In this document: piece by piece, positions 7,169 to 9,178 of the stretch
Layout of the letters: each line of letters opens with the position of its first letter
Position numbering within the stretch: position 1 is the first letter of the stretch
Source of the DNA: CAUTUX01 sp963542015
Lineage (GTDB): Bacteria > Bacillota > Clostridia > Christensenellales > CAG-917
Direction: 5' to 3'
Assembly: GCA_963542015.1 (NCBI GenBank)
Contig: CAUTUX010000029.1
Coordinates: 1 to 9,178 of the forward strand
Length of the DNA: 9,178 nucleotides
Program-made: the position numbers and the translations under genes
The notes under the pieces: model-generated
Database searches by the model: none
The model's input: the letters and a program-made list of their open reading frames with translations, nothing else
Told to the model about the DNA's origin: nothing

Positions 7169-7597
7169 TTAATTTAACTTATTGCTATTCTGTGGAACAT
7201 AACAGTTTACAAAATTAATATCTCTATCCTCTTTTATAGCTGTTATTTTCCATTGCTCATTTTCATATAGATACACATATTCAACCCAAGGATATAATCG
7301 TTTATTATCCAATTCTATTAATTTTGCTTTTGTATTTTCACAATCCGCATCTCGCCCATATGCAATACACACTCCTGATTCTGGATTGTGTAATGTATGT
7401 CTTGACCCTTGCGGTTTCATGTTTTCTCCCAACACAGATAAATCCCCTAAAGAAAGCAACTCATCAACTTTCTCTGGTGTGTTATAGCAACTAGTCAATA
7501 TTTTGCCGTTACGCCCTATATAGCCACCATGATGGCAATAAATACCTAAGATGCTGCCGTCTTCTTGTCGCTTACAGATATAACTTCTTGCACTCAT
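7169..7597 (-). CDS. Phage/plasmid-type protein with a YCHxxGY motif, function unknown
   Basis: A 142-aa soluble protein with no signal peptide or membrane segment. The start, MSARSYICKRQEDGSILGIY followed by CHHGGYIGRNGKIL, matches a widespread family of small phage and plasmid proteins beginning MSTRS and carrying a YCHxDGY-like motif, a CYNTPEKVDELLSLGDLSVLG-type segment, and an acidic C-terminal part with aromatic strands (YPWVEYVYLYENEQW). No function is known to me for this family. It is the first gene of the partition/ABC-3C operon. TAAGGAG (7604-7610) lies six bases before the ATG, a predicted promoter is at 7662-7690, and 13-bp repeats cover the transcription start. Its place before parA suggests it belongs to the element's maintenance module, which is inference. 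Confidence 0.75.
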   Translation of the reverse strand: MSARSYICKRQEDGSILGIYCHHGGYIGRNGKILTSCYNTPEKVDELLSLGDLSVLGENMKPQGSRHTLHNPESGVCIAYGRDADCENTKAKLIELDNKRLYPWVEYVYLYENEQWKITAIKEDRDINFVNCYVPQNSNKLN

Positions 7598-7634
7598 TTA
7601 ATGCTCCTTATGCTTTTGATATTTACCCCAATAT

Positions 7635-7660
7635 TATGGGCTTATTTTATGGGCTATTTT
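7635..7660 (+). repeat. 13-bp repeat cluster A (two units) over the operon start
   Basis: Units TATGGGCTTATTT (7635-7647) and TATGGGCTATTTT (7648-7660) are directly abutting. On the - strand they begin just downstream of the predicted -10 box (7662-7667), so they cover the expected transcription start of the six-gene operon, the normal place for a repressor operator. Confidence 0.8.
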
Positions 7661-7661
7661 T

Positions 7662-7690
7662 ATCTTATCATTTGTGTAATATAACATCAA
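7662..7690 (-). promoter_or_regulatory. Predicted promoter of the partition/ABC-3C operon
   Basis: On the - strand TTGATG (7685-7690), a 17-base spacer and TAAGAT (7662-7667), with a TG one base before the -10 (extended -10), fit a sigma-A type promoter. The expected start near 7655 gives a leader of about 58 bases to the ATG at 7597. The first 13-bp unit of cluster A begins at the predicted start. Confidence 0.6.
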
Positions 7691-7735
7691 TAATTTTATA
7701 TATTTTATTCATATTTAAAGAGTTTTTTACTTACA

Positions 7736-7774
7736 TATGGGCTGTTTTTATGGGTTAATATTATGGGCATATTC
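7736..7774 (+). repeat. 13-bp repeat cluster B (three units)
   Basis: TATGGGCTGTTTT (7736-7748), TATGGGTTAATAT (7749-7761) and TATGGGCATATTC (7762-7774) follow each other with no gap. The cluster fills the space right after the methyltransferase stop codon (7774-7776) and lies about 45 bp upstream of the -35 of the partition operon. It is separated from cluster A by 75 bp of very AT-rich DNA. Confidence 0.85.
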
Positions 7775-8799
7775 TAACTATAAGTGTTTAAATGTTTTAT
7801 AATGCTTATTCCAATTGCTTCGCCAAGCCTTACGGGAACTGCATTGCCAATTTGTTTTGCAATCTTTGTCATGCTAAATTTTTCACTTTGGGTAAATTTA
7901 TAATCTTCTGGAAAAGATTGTATAATAGCTCCTTCTCGTAATGATATGGCTCTGTCTTGTGTTGGGTGTCCATATCTTCCCGTACCGTATCTAAGAAATT
8001 GCGTAGTTATTGTTGGAGAAACATCATCCCAACACATTCTTCCATATACTGATAGATATGTGCTCCCAGATTGTTTTTTATAGCAGTCTGGCAGTAATTC
8101 CTCAGTCCAATCTTTCCATGTTCCTCCTTGTTTTGAATGCCTTATTCTTTCTAGATTTAAACTGCTTAAAGCAGATGCTGTATGTAGTGGATCATTTTTA
8201 TCTGTTTCTCCAGCATTAATTTTAGGCAAATGCCCAATTACTGTTTTAATTGCAACTGGAATGTTTTTATGTGTTGGCGAAATCATTTTTATTTCACCAT
8301 ATTTTGACGCCAGCAATATCAATCTCTTCCTATATTGTGGAACTCCATAATCAGCAGCATTCACGATTTCATGTGATACATAATATTTATTTTCTTGAAG
8401 TATATTGATAAAATGCTGAAACACTGCTTCTTTTTCTAATCCTGGAACATTTTCCATAACAACTATATCTGGTTGGATATTTTCTATATGTGCAGCAAAT
8501 GCATTCAATGTAAATTTATCTTTATGTTGTTCTTTTGTTTTATTATATTTTGAAAACGGTTGGCATGGGGCACAACCCATCAAAACCCTAATCCCGCTAT
8601 CTGGATATATTCCCAATATTTCATCAGAGTTAATAGAAAAAACATTTGCATTTATAAATTTTGAATTATTATTTGCAGTATAGGCATATTCGCAATCCGC
8701 ATCTAAATCAATTCCAGCTAATACATTTATTCCCACATTTAAGATTCCTCTTGTGAGCCCTCCTATTCCGCAAAATAAATCTATCGCATTTACCATCAT
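7774..8799 (-). CDS. DNA cytosine-5 methyltransferase
   Basis: Transfers a methyl group from S-adenosylmethionine to cytosine C5 in a specific DNA site. Residues are counted from the far ATG at 8832. Motif I is AIDLFCGIGG (16-25), motif IV GCAPCQPFS has catalytic C90, motif VI is MENVPG (126-131), motif VIII is QYRKR (166-170), and motif X is KQIGNAVPVRLGEAI (326-340). The part between VIII and IX (about 180-270) is the target-recognition region, whose site I cannot predict. At 340-352 aa it is complete. The frame extends to an ATG at 8832, but no ribosome site precedes it. AAGGA (8811-8815) sits 11 bases before the ATG at 8799, immediately ahead of the conserved MMVNAIDLF start, so 8799 is preferred. 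No partner endonuclease is visible, although the truncated divergent gene at 9079 is a candidate. Confidence 0.93.
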   Translation of the reverse strand: MMVNAIDLFCGIGGLTRGILNVGINVLAGIDLDADCEYAYTANNNSKFINANVFSINSDEILGIYPDSGIRVLMGCAPCQPFSKYNKTKEQHKDKFTLNAFAAHIENIQPDIVVMENVPGLEKEAVFQHFINILQENKYYVSHEIVNAADYGVPQYRKRLILLASKYGEIKMISPTHKNIPVAIKTVIGHLPKINAGETDKNDPLHTASALSSLNLERIRHSKQGGTWKDWTEELLPDCYKKQSGSTYLSVYGRMCWDDVSPTITTQFLRYGTGRYGHPTQDRAISLREGAIIQSFPEDYKFTQSEKFSMTKIAKQIGNAVPVRLGEAIGISIIKHLNTYS

Positions 8800-8834
8800 A
8801 TATTTATTCATCCTTGTTATTTTTTTGTCCATTT

Positions 8835-8860
8835 TGTGGGTGTATTTTATGGGCTAAATA
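8835..8860 (+). repeat. 13-bp repeat cluster C (two units) over the methyltransferase start
   Basis: TGTGGGTGTATTT (8835-8847) and TATGGGCTAAATA (8848-8860) abut exactly. On the - strand they lie immediately downstream of the predicted -10 (8863-8868). This reproduces the spacing of cluster A to its promoter: 8 bases between GGG box and -10 here, 7 bases there. Confidence 0.78.
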
Positions 8861-8862
8861 TA

Positions 8863-8890
8863 ATTATATTATAATAATTTTAAATTACAA
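8863..8890 (-). promoter_or_regulatory. Predicted promoter of the methyltransferase gene
   Basis: On the - strand TTGTAA (8885-8890), a 16-base spacer and TATAAT (8863-8868). The surroundings are almost pure A/T (8855-8925), so chance matches are possible and a second TATAAT lies five bases upstream. The expected start near 8856 falls at the edge of cluster C. Confidence 0.45.
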
Positions 8891-8944
8891 TATATATTAT
8901 ATAATTTAAATAATATCCATAGTATTTACACGCCAATTTATACT

Positions 8945-9009
8945 TATGGGCTATTTTTTTGTGTATATGTTATGGGTGTAATTTGTGGGTATAAATTATG
9001 GGACATATT
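8945..9009 (+). repeat. 13-bp repeat cluster D (five units)
   Basis: Units in exact 13-bp register: TATGGGCTATTTT (8945-8957), degenerate TTTGTGTATATGT (8958-8970), TATGGGTGTAATT (8971-8983), TGTGGGTATAAAT (8984-8996) and TATGGGACATATT (8997-9009). The cluster lies between the methyltransferase promoter and the divergent + strand gene, 85 bp from cluster C. It is the longest run in the window. Confidence 0.85.
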
Positions 9010-9040
9010 ACAAAAAAGCACAAAATAATTGGTATTATTG

Positions 9041-9046
9041 TATAAT
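9041..9046 (+). promoter_or_regulatory. Probable -10 box of the rightmost gene
   Basis: A consensus TATAAT lies 32 bases before the ATG at 9079. The -35 region at about 9018-9023 (GCACAA) is poor, so this promoter may need an activator or may be weak. Cluster D ends about 31 bp upstream of this box. Confidence 0.4.
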
Positions 9047-9078
9047 AAAAGAATTACTAATTTACTAGGAGTTTTAAT

Positions 9079-9178
9079 ATGGCTAATCAGAGCATCAATT
9101 TGATGCAATATTATAATAAATATAGGTCAAATGATGATGCAGATTTTTATAAAGTTTTAGGAAAAGCAACTAAATGTT
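9079..9178 (+). CDS. Start of an unidentified gene, cut by the window edge
   Basis: An ATG with AGGAG (9067-9071) seven bases upstream opens a frame of 33 codons to the end of the window, beginning MANQSINLMQYYNKYRSNDD. The fragment is soluble and shows no recognisable motif. It diverges from the methyltransferase gene, with repeat clusters C and D between them. A restriction enzyme or another maintenance gene would fit the setting, but nothing in the fragment proves it. Confidence 0.65.
   Translation, partial: MANQSINLMQYYNKYRSNDDADFYKVLGKATKC

Noticed and set aside
7635..9009. Repeat clusters as a CRISPR array
   Set aside because: Units are 13 bp, abut directly without unique spacers, and no cas gene is present.

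Overview
The window is AT-rich DNA with Shine-Dalgarno sites of the AAGGAG type, many overlapping stop/start codons and TGG-encoded tryptophan. This fits a low-GC Gram-positive bacterium (Bacillota). It looks like part of a conjugative plasmid or an integrative conjugative element, because type IV secretion, plasmid-type partition, a DNA methyltransferase and a defence-type operon sit side by side. No replication initiator, integrase or relaxase is visible, so plasmid and integrated element cannot be told apart.

Left part (1-3120, + strand): the tail of an upstream gene, a small two-helix membrane protein in the position of PrgI/VirB3, a complete VirB4-type conjugation ATPase, then a short reading frame that appears frameshifted and carries a 19-bp palindrome. 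The conjugation operon stops here at a hairpin terminator (3160-3190) shared with the convergent operon on the other strand.

Middle part (7597-3217, - strand): six tightly packed genes in one apparent operon. In order of transcription they are a 142-aa protein of a phage/plasmid family of unknown function, a ParA ATPase, a small ribbon-helix-helix (RHH) protein likely to be the ParA partner, then an ABC-three-component (ABC-3C) system: a SMEK-domain nuclease-like protein, a small middle component and a DUF2326 coiled-coil P-loop ATPase. Junctions are ATGA or TAATG overlaps, or gaps under 25 bases. The three ABC-3C genes are visibly more AT-rich than parA, suggesting cargo added to a partition operon.

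Right part: a cytosine-5 DNA methyltransferase (- strand) and, diverging from it, the start of an unidentified + strand gene cut by the window edge.

The most unusual signal is a 13-bp repeat, consensus TATGGGCTATTTT, with 15 recognisable copies (one degenerate), almost all between genes and in exact 13-bp register inside each cluster. Two clusters (A, C) cover the predicted transcription starts of the partition/ABC-3C operon and the methyltransferase gene. Two more (B, D) sit about 80-90 bp further upstream of each. A fifth (E) forms the shared terminator hairpin. I infer that these are binding sites for one regulator, most plausibly the RHH protein, acting as operator and perhaps as partition centromere, tying together partition, methylation and the ABC-3C operon.
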